Assembly: GCA_904387305.1 (NCBI GenBank)
Contig: CAJFLB010000014.1
Coordinates: 1 to 54,819 of the forward strand
DNA length: 54,819 bases
Direction of reading: 5' to 3'
DNA from: an uncultured Clostridia bacterium
GTDB lineage: Bacteria; Bacillota; Clostridia; TANB77; CAG-508
Part shown: positions 1-9,800 of the stretch, in pieces
How the letters are laid out: each line of letters begins with the position of its first letter
Position numbering within the stretch: position 1 is the first letter of the stretch
The notes under the pieces: generated by a model
Told to the model about the DNA's origin: nothing
Seen by the model: only the letters and a program-made list of their open reading frames with translations
Database searches by the model: none
Position numbers and translations under genes: made by a program

Positions 1-256
1 AAATATAGAATATAAAACCATTACACAATTTTGTATAAGCTAAATTTTCATAGAAATTCTACAAGAAAAACATGAGCCTCTCTCATTGTTGCTGTAAATC
101 TTAAGCAAAATGAGCAGTCCTCATGTTTTTCTTTAGAATTTCTAATTTCAAATTTAGATACGCAAAATCGTTTCATTTTTTTATATTCTATATTTTTTAC
201 TTATTTATTTTTAAAAAGGGAATTTTGAGTCCGTCCCCAAAATCCCTTTTCTTTTA
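1..256. repeat. Nested palindromic intergenic element downstream of purF
   Basis: This gene-free stretch is built from nested inverted repeats. An outer pair lies at about 2-18 and 179-195 (AAATATAGAATATAAAA and its complement). An inner pair lies at about 53-75 and 119-142, around AAAAACATGAG. A separate hairpin at 213-250 sits just after the purF stop and probably terminates purF; its loop carries GAGTCCGTCCCC. The shell sequences (AAATATAGAATAT, AATTTCAAATTTA, and the GGGACGGACTC motif on the minus strand) recur downstream of rqcH near 46.44-46.72 kb, but the inner hairpin sequence there is unrelated. Confidence 0.6.
213..251 (-). terminator. Probable purF terminator hairpin
   Basis: Read on the minus strand directly after the purF stop, AAAGGGATTTTG and CAAAATTCCCTTT form a 12-13 bp stem around a loop containing GGGACGGACT. 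A short T-run (CCCTTTTT) follows the stem. The loop motif is shared with the dispersed repeat family near 46.45 kb. Confidence 0.55.
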
Positions 257-1681
257 TTAAAATTTAATTTTTTCAAAACGATCTTTTTCAAGTGTTTCTG
301 GAACTTCAATTGGATATGTTCCTGTAAAGCATCCATAACAGAAATCATTTATTTTGCAATCTTTTGCAATTTCTTTTAAGCTATCCATACTTAAATATTC
401 TAATGAATCTGCACCAATTTCTTTTTGGATTTCTTCTTTTGTCATTTTATTTGCAATTAAAGCTTCTTTTTTATCAACATCTGTACCAAAATAACATACA
501 CCTACAAAGGCTGGTGATGCTACTCTAATATGTACCTCTTTTGCTCCTGCTTCTTTTAATGTTCTGATAATTCTTGTTATCGTTGTACCTCTTACAATTG
601 AGTCATCTACTAAAACAATTTTCTTTCCTCTTACCGTTTCTTTTAAAGGATTTAATTTTAATGCTACTAAATCTTTTCTCTTACTTTGTGCATTTTGTAT
701 AAAAGTTCTTCCTATATATTTACTTTTTGTAAATACCATATCATAAGGAATTTTAGATTCTTTCGAATATCCTAAAGCAGCATCTAATCCAGAGTCTGGA
801 ACACCTGCTACAATATCAGCATCTACTGGAGCTTGTTTTGCTAAATATCTTCCTGCATTTTCTCTGAAAATATGTACGTTAATACCATCTATAATAGAGT
901 CTGGTCTTGCAAAATAGATATATTCAAAGATACACATTCCTTTTCTTTCATTTGGCATATATTTCTCACATTTTACTTGATTGTCTGTAACAACTACCAC
1001 TTCTCCTGGCTCGATATCTCTTTCAAATGTTGCACCTGTAATATCTAAAGCACAGCTTTCTGAAGCAAATACAATATCTTCTCCTAAATGCCCCATACAT
1101 AATGGTCTAAATCCTTGAGGATCTCTCACAGCAATTAATTTTTGTGGTGACATGATTAGTAATGAATAAGCACCTTTTATAATTTTCATTGTATTTTTTA
1201 CAGCTTCTTCTATTGAATTTGTTTTAATTCTTTCTCTTACAATAATATGACAGATGACTTCTGTATCACTCGTTGTTGTAAAAATTGCACCTTCATCTTC
1301 TAATTCTCTTTTTAGCTCTAATGCATTTGTAATATTTCCATTATGAACAACTGCTAAATTTCCTTTTTTATGTCTTACTACCATTGGTTGTGCATTTTCT
1401 TTTCTACTTTCTCCTGTTGTTGAGTATCTAACATGTCCAATTGCCATTTTTCCTGTTGGTAATGAATTTTGAACATGTTTTGTAAATACATCAGATACTA
1501 ACCCTAAATCTTTATGAAAATGGATAACACCATCCTCATTTACTGCAATTCCACAGCTCTCTTCTCCTCTATGTTGAAGTCCTGATAGTCCAACACATAC
1601 AGGAGTTACTACATCCTCATTATTTTTAATTCCATAAATTCCATAAATTCCACATTCTTCTTTTATTTTTTCTCCAAACAT
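257..1681 (-). CDS. purF: Amidophosphoribosyltransferase (PurF)
   Basis: First committed step of purine synthesis: PRPP plus glutamine gives 5-phosphoribosylamine. The 474-aa product begins with a short propeptide ending at EE, and Cys10 would be the N-terminal nucleophile of the Ntn-type glutaminase domain after processing. The C-terminal half carries the PRPP loop VLVDDSIVRGTT (about 356-367). Cysteines near 249, 396, 448 and 451 (the last two as CYGC) match the 4Fe-4S ligands of the Bacillus-type enzyme. It reads away from purN across a 383-bp spacer. It is the last pur gene in its direction, with no purE, purC or purH next to it. Confidence 0.97.
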   Translation of the reverse strand: MFGEKIKEECGIYGIYGIKNNEDVVTPVCVGLSGLQHRGEESCGIAVNEDGVIHFHKDLGLVSDVFTKHVQNSLPTGKMAIGHVRYSTTGESRKENAQPMVVRHKKGNLAVVHNGNITNALELKRELEDEGAIFTTTSDTEVICHIIVRERIKTNSIEEAVKNTMKIIKGAYSLLIMSPQKLIAVRDPQGFRPLCMGHLGEDIVFASESCALDITGATFERDIEPGEVVVVTDNQVKCEKYMPNERKGMCIFEYIYFARPDSIIDGINVHIFRENAGRYLAKQAPVDADIVAGVPDSGLDAALGYSKESKIPYDMVFTKSKYIGRTFIQNAQSKRKDLVALKLNPLKETVRGKKIVLVDDSIVRGTTITRIIRTLKEAGAKEVHIRVASPAFVGVCYFGTDVDKKEALIANKMTKEEIQKEIGADSLEYLSMDSLKEIAKDCKINDFCYGCFTGTYPIEVPETLEKDRFEKIKF

Positions 1682-1818
1682 TTTTCCACTACTCTCTTTC
1701 TATTTTTGTTTATATGATAAATTTATTATACAACAAATCTAGCTTTGCTGGACCTTTTCTCTACTCTTTAACATTTGCTATATTAATTAAAGGTCTAGCA
1801 AAAAGCGTATAAGATTTG

Positions 1819-1854
1819 TTGCGCGAAAAATTGTGAAACAATTTTTCTGTGCAA
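1819..1854. repeat. Dispersed TTGCACAGA-type hairpin, copy 1
   Basis: Inverted repeat in the purF-purN spacer. TTGCGCGAAAAATTG pairs with CAATTTTTCTGTGCAA around a TGAAA loop. The TTTTTCTGTGCAA half is shared with copies at 36.80 and 38.20 kb and, less exactly, at 10.64 kb, all intergenic. The minus-strand ORF spanning this hairpin is not convincing as a gene. Confidence 0.5.
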
Positions 1855-1996
1855 TTTTGTTTTTTACATTATAGGAAATGCAATTTTCTATAATGTAAAA
1901 ATCTTTTTTTGTCTTTGTCATTTTTTTCCTTCTTTTACACCTATGCATAAAAATCTTTGATTTTAGTATGCATGTTTTCTCAATTTTCCCTTCCAT

Positions 1997-2025
1997 TTGA
2001 CATTTGATTGTGTTTTTGCTACAAT
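1997..2025 (+). promoter_or_regulatory. purN promoter
   Basis: A perfect -35 TTGACA, a 17-bp spacer and -10 TACAAT lie about 40 bp before the purN start, which has its own AAGGAG site. purN is therefore probably transcribed alone. Confidence 0.7.
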
Positions 2026-2064
2026 GCAATCAAATCATACAAATTTATATAAGGAGTTGTTTAT

Positions 2065-2637
2065 ATGTATAATTTAGTTGTTTTTGCTTCTGGCAATGGC
2101 TCTACACTACAATCTATTATTGATGCAATTGATAAAAAAGAATTACATTCCAAGATTGTTTTAGTTGTTTCTAATAATCCTGATGCTTTTGCATTAGAAA
2201 GAGCCAAAAAAGCAAATATTCCTACTTATGTCATTAAAAATAAGAATTATCAAGATATTGATAATGAGTTATATGAAGTATTATCTCATTATGACATTAA
2301 CTTAATTGTTTTAGCAGGTTATTTAAAATTAATTGGCGATAAACTACTTTCTAACTATACAATTATTAATACACATCCTTCTTTACTTCCTAAATATGGT
2401 GGTAAAGGAATGCATGGTATGCATGTCCATAAAGCAGTTATCGATGCTAAAGAAAAACAAAGTGGCGTAACTGTTCACTATATCAATAACGAATATGACA
2501 AAGGTAATATTATCAGTCAAACCGTTGTTGACGTTCTAGAAACAGATACTCCCGAAACTTTAGCAAGTAAAGTACAAGCTGCTGAAAAAATTCAATTAGT
2601 TAATGTGATTAAGAAATTTGAAACGGGTAAACTTTGA
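2065..2637 (+). CDS. purN: Phosphoribosylglycinamide formyltransferase (PurN)
   Basis: Transfers a formyl group from 10-formyl-THF to GAR, the third step of purine synthesis. The 190-aa length is normal for the family. Visible motifs are the N-terminal FASGNGSTLQ phosphate-binding loop, VLAGYLKLIG, the catalytic Asn/His in NTHPSLLP and the later Asp in EYDKGNII. Unlike the other pur genes here it is on the plus strand, pointing at purD with a 35-bp perfect palindrome between their stops. It has its own promoter and so is uncoupled from the main pur string. Confidence 0.96.
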   Translation: MYNLVVFASGNGSTLQSIIDAIDKKELHSKIVLVVSNNPDAFALERAKKANIPTYVIKNKNYQDIDNELYEVLSHYDINLIVLAGYLKLIGDKLLSNYTIINTHPSLLPKYGGKGMHGMHVHKAVIDAKEKQSGVTVHYINNEYDKGNIISQTVVDVLETDTPETLASKVQAAEKIQLVNVIKKFETGKL

Positions 2638-2640
2638 TGT

Positions 2641-2742
2641 CCAAATGGGGTCAGTTGGGACCAGATCTGTTTGGGACATTTTTATGATGAGACAAAATGT
2701 CCCAAACAGATCTGGTCCCAACTGACCCAACGTCCCCAATCG
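2641..2742. repeat. 35-bp perfect inverted repeat between convergent purN and purD
   Basis: Arms at 2648-2682 and 2694-2728 are perfect complements, with an 11-nt loop. The inner part of each arm holds TGTTTGGGACATTTTTAT-like sequence, shared with the elements at 6.69 and 46.48 kb. The outer part (CAGTTGGGACCAGATC) is specific to this copy yet still self-complementary. It begins immediately after the purN stop with TGTCC, and could end transcription from both sides. Confidence 0.75.
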
Positions 2743-2752
2743 GACAATTTTT

Positions 2753-4054
2753 TTAATGCTCGTAAATTTCTCCAATATCTTTTCTATAATCTAAATTATC
2801 ACTAATATTTCCTTCTAGGGCTTTATATGCTTTTTCTTTTGCTTCTTCTAATGTATTTCCCATGGTTGTTACACCAAATAATCTTGAAGTTCCCACAGCC
2901 TCATAGGTATTTCCTTCTACTGGTTTTGTACTTGCAAAATATATTTTAACACCACTTTCTTCAATTGCTTTTTTATTAACTGTAAATTTACATGGTTCTT
3001 TACTTTTTTGTATTGCATAATCTGGACTTACTACATAAATGGTAAATGTATAATTCTTTTTAAATTTACAATTTTCTGTACTTAATTTTTTATTGAATAT
3101 ATTTTCTAATACTTCTGTAAATGGTGTTTCTAAAGAGTTTAATACATTTAATGCTTCTGGATCTCCAAATCTTGCATTAAATTCGATAAATTTAATACCA
3201 TCTTTACATTTGAAAAATCCGCCATAAATAACACCTGTAAATTCTAGACTGTCTTTGTTTACATATTGAATGGTATCTTTTATTAATTTACTACATACAT
3301 CTACATCTTTTTGCTCTAAGAATGGTAATAATCCATTTTCAAAGCTAAGACACCCCATTCCACCAGTTCCTGGTCCTTTGTCTTCATCAAAACGATATGG
3401 ATAATCAAATGTAATTGGTGTTACAACGATATTTTTACCATCTGTTAATGCCATAACAGTAAATTCTCTACCTTCTACTTTATCTTGTACGATAACACTT
3501 CCGTCAGATTCTAAACAAGATTTAGCATAATCATATCCTTCTTGTTTTCCTTTAAAGTGGATACCTCCTACTTTAACACCTTTTCCTCCTGTTAATCCTT
3601 CTGGTTTTACAACAAAACTGTCATCATTATAATTTTTCATAACTTTGTCTAATTCTTCAATGGTTTTTACACTTTCATTTTTGATAATCATTTCAGGCGC
3701 TAATTGTTTTACAATATCTAAAGCATATGTTTTACTCCATTCTACTTTTGCACCTTTTGATGTTGGTCCAAAGGTTTGTAATCCAAGCTTTCTTGCTAAA
3801 TCAATCAATCCTTCTTGTAGTAAATTATCTTGACTAACTACTGCTGCTTGAATTTCTTCTTCTTTTACAAATTTTTCTACAAGTTCTTTATCAAATGGGT
3901 CACCTATGATATATTTTCCATTTGATTTTTCTACTTGTTCTACAATTGATGGATTCGCATATGGTAATATAGCATATAATGCATATCCTTTTGCAATTTG
4001 TTCAGCAAGTACTGCTTCTCTTCCACCATTTCCTAGTAATAGACATTTTTTCAT
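2753..4054 (-). CDS. purD: Phosphoribosylamine-glycine ligase (PurD)
   Basis: ATP-grasp enzyme joining phosphoribosylamine and glycine to give GAR. The 433-aa length is normal. It opens with the KKCLLLGNGGRE nucleotide-fold strand. VVKPEGLTGGKGV and EFNARFGDPEA are the ATP-grasp binding and metal-ligand signatures. I chose the start with AAGGAGGATAGAT before it; an in-frame ATG 7 codons upstream lacks such a site. It follows a HIT-like gene by 27 bp in the same direction, so the two are probably cotranscribed. Confidence 0.96.
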   Translation of the reverse strand: MKKCLLLGNGGREAVLAEQIAKGYALYAILPYANPSIVEQVEKSNGKYIIGDPFDKELVEKFVKEEEIQAAVVSQDNLLQEGLIDLARKLGLQTFGPTSKGAKVEWSKTYALDIVKQLAPEMIIKNESVKTIEELDKVMKNYNDDSFVVKPEGLTGGKGVKVGGIHFKGKQEGYDYAKSCLESDGSVIVQDKVEGREFTVMALTDGKNIVVTPITFDYPYRFDEDKGPGTGGMGCLSFENGLLPFLEQKDVDVCSKLIKDTIQYVNKDSLEFTGVIYGGFFKCKDGIKFIEFNARFGDPEALNVLNSLETPFTEVLENIFNKKLSTENCKFKKNYTFTIYVVSPDYAIQKSKEPCKFTVNKKAIEESGVKIYFASTKPVEGNTYEAVGTSRLFGVTTMGNTLEEAKEKAYKALEGNISDNLDYRKDIGEIYEH

Positions 4055-4081
4055 ATATCTATCCTCCTTTTTCATTTTTAT

Positions 4082-4567
4082 TTATGTTAAATTCCAGCTA
4101 GTAATATCATATTTTTTGCTTTCTTCTAATACTTTTATTTGTTTTTGAATTTCTTGTATATCTTCTTCATTAAATGGTTCAAATGTATCATAAAATCCTG
4201 TATCTTTGTAAGGAAAATTTAAAGCTTGTCCAAAAGGTTGTATTTTGGAATTTCTAGTTCTTCCATATAAATGTATATGAAAAATTGGTTTTGTTCCTTC
4301 TATATATGCCCAATTTCCATTTTCTTGATAATTGATTCTTTCTATTTCTATACCTCTATTTTTCATTCCTTTTATCATTGCTTCACTAACTAACATCGTT
4401 AATCTCATGACTTCTATTGCTTCTTTAGGGCTCAAATCTAATCTACTTGCAAAATACTTTTCTTTTGACCTTATCCATATATGTCCACCATCTTCTCTGG
4501 AAATATGTGGTACTTTTGGTACACAAGCAATAAATGTTTCAGTCTTATATATTGTAATATCGTTCAT
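4082..4567 (-). CDS. HIT-like domain protein
   Basis: A 161-aa soluble protein. The segment KPIFHIHLYGR resembles the histidine-triad motif of HIT nucleotide hydrolases, but only two of the usual histidines are obvious. It starts after GAGGAGAAATAAT; a longer start 8 codons upstream is less likely. It lies between the HAD gene and purD with short gaps, suggesting one transcript. A nucleotide phosphohydrolase or transferase acting near purine metabolism is plausible, but the substrate is unknown and the family call rests on the motif. Confidence 0.55.
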   Translation of the reverse strand: MNDITIYKTETFIACVPKVPHISREDGGHIWIRSKEKYFASRLDLSPKEAIEVMRLTMLVSEAMIKGMKNRGIEIERINYQENGNWAYIEGTKPIFHIHLYGRTRNSKIQPFGQALNFPYKDTGFYDTFEPFNEEDIQEIQKQIKVLEESKKYDITSWNLT

Positions 4568-4598
4568 ATTATTTCTCCTCATCATATTCATTTTCTAA

Positions 4599-5204
4599 TC
4601 ATATTAATTTATATTCTGAAGATAATATTTTTCTCAATTGTTCTGCATTTTCAAATACAATCCCATGAATTCCTACTGCTTCTGCATTTTTTACATTTTT
4701 TTCATAGTCATCTATAAATAATGTTTCATCTGCTACAATTTTAGTTTGTTCTAATACAGTTTCAAAAGTTTCTACTTCTGATTTTGTTGTTCCTATATTA
4801 TAAGAAAATATTTTTTTATCAAAGATTCTTAAATCTTCATTTCTTTCTTCAATATATTTCATCCATTCTCTTACATAATCTGATAATAATATTAATTGAT
4901 ATTTTCCTTTTAGTTCTCTGACAACCTTCATTGTTCCTGGAACTGGCCTATTTAGATTTGAACGAATAGCTGTTTTTAATTGCTCTATGGAAATATTCCA
5001 ATTTGTCCCTTGCAAAAGTTCTTCTAAATATGCTTCTTCACTTAAGTTTCCTCTCATTAGGTTTAAAAAGAGTTCATTCTTAGATAATCTTTGTCTTTCC
5101 CATGCTTCTTCTGGAATTGCATATTGTTGTTCTAATATTTTTTCAACTCCATGATATCCTGATATAATGACTTCTGACATATCAAATATTATATTTTTAA
5201 TCAT
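4599..5204 (-). CDS. HAD-superfamily hydrolase-like protein
   Basis: A 201-aa protein with HAD layout: motif I FDMSEVI near residue 8, motif II LLSDY, a Lys (K in TTKSE) and motif IV ETLFIDDYEKN. Motif I has Ser where classical HAD phosphatases have the second Asp; the related YihX-type group also varies there (typically Gly). It may be a sugar- or nucleotide-phosphate phosphatase, substrate unknown. It begins 14 bp after the purB stop, with AGGAAGGATATAAGTA overlapping that stop, so it is translated from the purB transcript. Confidence 0.72.
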   Translation of the reverse strand: MIKNIIFDMSEVIISGYHGVEKILEQQYAIPEEAWERQRLSKNELFLNLMRGNLSEEAYLEELLQGTNWNISIEQLKTAIRSNLNRPVPGTMKVVRELKGKYQLILLSDYVREWMKYIEERNEDLRIFDKKIFSYNIGTTKSEVETFETVLEQTKIVADETLFIDDYEKNVKNAEAVGIHGIVFENAEQLRKILSSEYKLI

Positions 5205-5218
5205 TACTTATATCCTTC

Positions 5219-6655
5219 CTAAACATTTACCTCGATTGTAGCATCTTGTCCTAAATCTTTATATTTCTCTAATACTGGATTCACTCTTTCATTTATAAAA
5301 TCTTCTACTTGGCTAACAGCTCTTCCACATAAATGATCTGGATTTAAAATGTGTAAGATTTCTTCTTCTGTCAATCCAAATGTTTCATCTGCAGCAATTC
5401 TTTGTACTAAGTCATTTGGTTTTCCATATTCTTTTACTTGTTTTCCAGCTTCCATAGAATATACTCTAATTTTTTCATGCAATTCTTGTCTATCTCCACC
5501 TTTTAGAACAGCATTCATTAAAATTTCTTCTGTTCCCATAAATGGTAATTCTTGCATCATATTTGTTTTAATAACATTTTTATATACCACAATATCACTT
5601 GAGATATTAGCATAAAGAATTAAAATCGCATCTACTGCTAAAAAGCTTTCTGGTACACAAATTCTTTTATTTGCTGAATCATCTAATGTTCTTTCTAACC
5701 ATTGTGTTGCAGCTGTAACACTTGGATCCATTGCTAATGTCATCACATGTCTTGATAAAGAATTAATTCTTTCACTTCTCATAGGATTTCTTTTATATGC
5801 CATAGCTGATGAACCAATTTGTCCTTTTTCAAATGGTTCTTCTAATTCTTTTTCATGTTGTAATAAACGCATATCATTTGCAAATTTAGAACAGCTTTGT
5901 GCAATTTCTGCTAGTAAGTTTAAAACTCTTGAATCTAGTTTTCTTGTATAGGTTTGTCCTGATACATTATATACTTTTTCAAATCCCATTTTTTCAGCGA
6001 TTTTTCCATCAATTTGTTTTACCTTTGCTTCATCTTTAAATAATTTCATAAAGCTTTCTTGTGTTCCTGTTGTTCCTTTACAACCTAATAATTTCATATG
6101 GCTTTCAACAAATTCTAATTCCTCTAAATCTTCTAATAAATCTTGCATCCATAAAGTTGCTCTTTTTCCAACAGTTGTTAATTGTGCTGGTTGGAAATGG
6201 GTATATCCTAAGCAAGTTACATCTTTATTTTTTTCTGCAAATGCTTTTAAGTTTTTGATAACAATAATTAATTTTTCTTTGATTAGTTTTAATGCTTTAG
6301 ACATTAAAATAACATCTGTATTATCTGTTACATAACATGAAGTTGCTCCTAAATGGATAATTGGTTTTGCCTTTGGACATTTTAATCCAAATTCATATAC
6401 ATGTGCCATAACATCATGTCTACACTCTTTTTCTCTTTTGGCAACAATGTCATAATCAATATTATCTACATTTTTCTTCATTTCTTCAATTTGTTCATCT
6501 GTTATATCAATTCCTAATTCCTTTTCTGTTTCTGCTAATGCTACCCATAATTTTCTCCATGTTGAATATTTTTCATTATTTGACCATATTCTATTCATTT
6601 CTGGACTGGCATATCTACCAGAAAGTGGTGTTTTATATATATTATTGTTTTCCAT
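5219..6655 (-). CDS. purB: Adenylosuccinate lyase (PurB)
   Basis: Cleaves SAICAR to AICAR and adenylosuccinate to AMP, releasing fumarate. The 478-aa protein has the fumarase/aspartase-superfamily signature GSSAMAYKRNPMRSERI, with the catalytic Ser in the flexible loop, and the conserved H in LGATSCY/GYTHFQPAQ context. It heads the purB-HAD-HIT-purD string. A half copy of the 46-nt repeat lies just upstream. Confidence 0.96.
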   Translation of the reverse strand: MENNNIYKTPLSGRYASPEMNRIWSNNEKYSTWRKLWVALAETEKELGIDITDEQIEEMKKNVDNIDYDIVAKREKECRHDVMAHVYEFGLKCPKAKPIIHLGATSCYVTDNTDVILMSKALKLIKEKLIIVIKNLKAFAEKNKDVTCLGYTHFQPAQLTTVGKRATLWMQDLLEDLEELEFVESHMKLLGCKGTTGTQESFMKLFKDEAKVKQIDGKIAEKMGFEKVYNVSGQTYTRKLDSRVLNLLAEIAQSCSKFANDMRLLQHEKELEEPFEKGQIGSSAMAYKRNPMRSERINSLSRHVMTLAMDPSVTAATQWLERTLDDSANKRICVPESFLAVDAILILYANISSDIVVYKNVIKTNMMQELPFMGTEEILMNAVLKGGDRQELHEKIRVYSMEAGKQVKEYGKPNDLVQRIAADETFGLTEEEILHILNPDHLCGRAVSQVEDFINERVNPVLEKYKDLGQDATIEVNV

Positions 6656-6681
6656 TTTTTCAATCCTTTCTTTTTATTTGT

Positions 6682-6727
6682 TCCTTTTGTCCTTTTGGGG
6701 ACGTTTCTGTTTGGGACATTTTTATGT
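6682..6727 (+). repeat. Single-arm copy of the GGGACGTTTCTGTTTGGGACA repeat
   Basis: A 46-nt block here matches 46474-46519 base for base. Unlike the copies at 2.6 and 46.5 kb no inverted mate is present nearby, so this is a half element. It lies in the 194-bp purL-purB gap. The rest of that gap is AT-rich and holds the purL hairpin at 6807-6837. Confidence 0.7.
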
Positions 6728-6806
6728 TAATTACAATTGTCAATCATTCTTTGCACATTTTAAACTATTACATTTTGGGCATTTTTATTTACTATTATTT
6801 TAACTA

Positions 6807-6837
6807 ACCAAAAGTAATGAGATTATCATTACTTTTG
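6807..6837 (-). terminator. Hairpin after purL
   Basis: CAAAAGTAATG and CATTACTTTTG form an 11-bp stem about 13-40 nt after the purL stop. The T-run on the minus strand is weak, so termination is uncertain. Confidence 0.4.
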
Positions 6838-6849
6838 ATTACTTTCTTT

Positions 6850-9800
6850 TTATCTATAATAGTTCACCCCTGCCTCAAAGATTTTTTGATCTTTCTTTCC
6901 TGGCATATTTTTCAAGATATCTCTATAACATCTTTCTGAATGTGCCATCTTACCTAAAATTCTACCATCTGGGCTAGTAATACCTTCAATGGCGTCAATT
7001 GAACCATTTGGATTAAAGTCAATGTCATATGTTGCATTTCCATTAAAATCAACATATTGTGTAGCAATTTGTCCATTAGCAATTAGCTCTTCTTCTAATT
7101 CTTTTGAAACAATAAATCTACCCTCTCCATGTGAAATTGGAACTGTAAATTCTTCTCCTAGTTCTACTTCACTAAACCATGGTGACATTTTTGATACAAC
7201 TTTTGTATTAACCATTTTTGATTGGTGTCTTGAAATGGTATTAAATGTTAAAGTTGGCATTGTGTCATCCATTTCTCTAATTTCTCCATATGGTAATAAT
7301 CCTAATTTTACTAATGCTTGGAATCCATTACAAATTCCTAACATTAATCCATCTTTTTCATATAGATGTTTATGGATTAAATCTTTTAGTTTTGGATTTC
7401 TAAAGATACTACTGATGAATTTTCCTGAACCATCTGGTTCATCTCCTGCACTGAATCCTCCCGGGAACATGATGATTTGTGCTTTTTCTATTTCTTTTGC
7501 AAATAGCTCAATAGAATCTTGTATATCTTGTGGTTTTAAGTTCTTAAATACTACTGTACTAACTCTTGCACCTGCATCTTCAAATGCTTTTGCAGAATCA
7601 TATTCACAGTTTGTTCCTGGGAATACTGGTATAAAGACATGAGGTCTTGTAATTGGTAATTTTCTTGTAATTGTAGGTGTTTTTTGACTTAAGATATTTC
7701 TTGCTTCACCTTTTTGTTCTGCTTTTGTTGGGAATACTTTTTCTAATGGCTCTTCCCAAAGTTTGATTAATTCTTCTAAGTCTAATACAACATTTTCATT
7801 TACAACAATTGCTTTCTCACTTGTTGTCGTTCCTAATAATTCTAATTTTGCATTATCTATATCTTCTGATGCTTCTAAAACAAATGAACCATATAGTGGT
7901 GTAAATAAGTCTTCTGTATTTTCAAACTTAAATCCAATCTTATTTCCTATACAACTCTTTGTAATAACATCTGCAATACCACCATTTTTGATTGTGCTTG
8001 ATGATAATACTTTTCCATCATTAATCAATTTATGTACCAATTCAAAGTTTTCTTTTAAATCATCAAAATCAATGATATTTTCTTTTCCCATTTTTGTTTT
8101 TAATACATATACTTTTGAATTTGCTTTCTTAAATTCATTTGAAACCACTTTTGTTGTATCTACATCACCAATACAGAAAGATACTAATGTTGGTGGTACA
8201 TCTAGTTCATTATATGAACCTGACATACTGTCTTTTCCACCAATTGCTGCTATTTGTAATTGTTCTTGTACATAATATGCTCCAAGTAATGCAGCTAATG
8301 GTTTTCCCCATCTTTCTGGTTCGTTTCTTAATTTTTCAAAGTACTCTTGTAATGTTAAATATGCTTTTTTATAATCTCCACCAAGTGCTACATATTTTGC
8401 AACTGATTCTACGATTGCATATACAGCTCCATGGAATGGACTCCAACTTGCAATATATGGGTTATATCCATATGTCATGATTGTTCCTGCATCTGTATAT
8501 CCTTCTAATGTTGGAATTCTTGCTACCATTCCTTCTGCTGGTGTTAATTGATATTTTCCACCAAATGGCATAATAACTGTGTTTGCTCCGATTGTACTAT
8601 CAAATCTTTCTACTAATCCTCTTTGTGAACAACAATTTAAGTCTGTAATAGTTTCTTTCCATGTTTTTTCTATGTCATTAACTTGCTTACTTGCAAAATA
8701 GTTTTCTGCATCTAACGGTTTTGTGATTTTTGCATTAGCATTTTTTACATCACCATTTGTATTTAAGAATTCTCTTGATAGGTCAACAATGACTTTATTT
8801 CTCCAATACATTTTTACTCTTGGTTCTTCTACAACTTTGGCTACAACTGTTGCTTCAATGTTTTCTTTTTCAGCTAAATTGATAAAGTTTTCTACATCTT
8901 TATCTGCAACAACCACTGCCATTCTTTCTTGTGATTCTGAAATGGCAAGTTCTGTACCATCTAATCCTTCATATTTTTTAGGTACTTTATCCAAGTTTAT
9001 TTCTAATCCATCTGCTAATTCTCCAATAGCGACTGATATACCACCAGCACCAAAGTCATTACAACGTTTAATTAATTTGGTTACTTCTGGATCTCTAAAT
9101 AATCTTTGAATCTTTCTTTCTTCTGGTGCATTTCCTTTTTGTACCTCTGCACCACAGCTTGTTAATGATTCACTATTATGTGCTTTAGATGAACCTGTTG
9201 CTCCTCCACAGCCATCTCTACCAGTTCTTCCACCAAGTAAAACGACTTTATCTCCTGGTTCTGGTCTTAATCTAATAACATTTTTAGATGGTGCTGCACC
9301 TACTAATGCTCCAATTTCCATACGTTTTGCTACATATCCTGGATGATAGATTTCAGCAACTTGTCCAGTAGCCAAACCAATTTGGTTTCCATAAGAGCTA
9401 TATCCTCTTGCAGCTTCATTTGTTAATTTTCTTTGTGGTAATTTGTTTGGTAATGTTTCTTCAATGGTTTGTCTTGGGTCTCCACAACCTGTTACACGCA
9501 TTGCTTGATATACATACACACGTCCTGATAATGGGTCACGAATCGCTCCTCCTAAACAAGTAGCTGCTCCACCAAATGGTTCAATTTCTGTTGGATGGTT
9601 ATGTGTCTCATTTTTGAACATGATTAAATATTCTTCTTCTTTTCCATCTACCATGATATTGGCTTTAATACTACAAGCATTAATTTCTTCTGATTCATCA
9701 AGATTTTTTAAGACACCTCTTTTCTTTAATTCTTTTGCAACAATAGTTGCAACATCCATTAAAGAAATATCTTTTTTTCTATCTTGATATACAAATTTTC

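Noticed and set aside
1787..2029. 80-aa minus-strand ORF in the purF-purN spacer
   Set aside because: Much of it is the translation of a palindromic hairpin repeat, its composition is unlike a folded protein, and it overlaps the purN promoter region.
7763..8480. Long plus-strand ORFs inside purL
   Set aside because: They are antisense to an unmistakable PurL frame; the low-complexity Ser/Phe/Leu/Ile composition is typical of the opposite strand of AT-rich genes.
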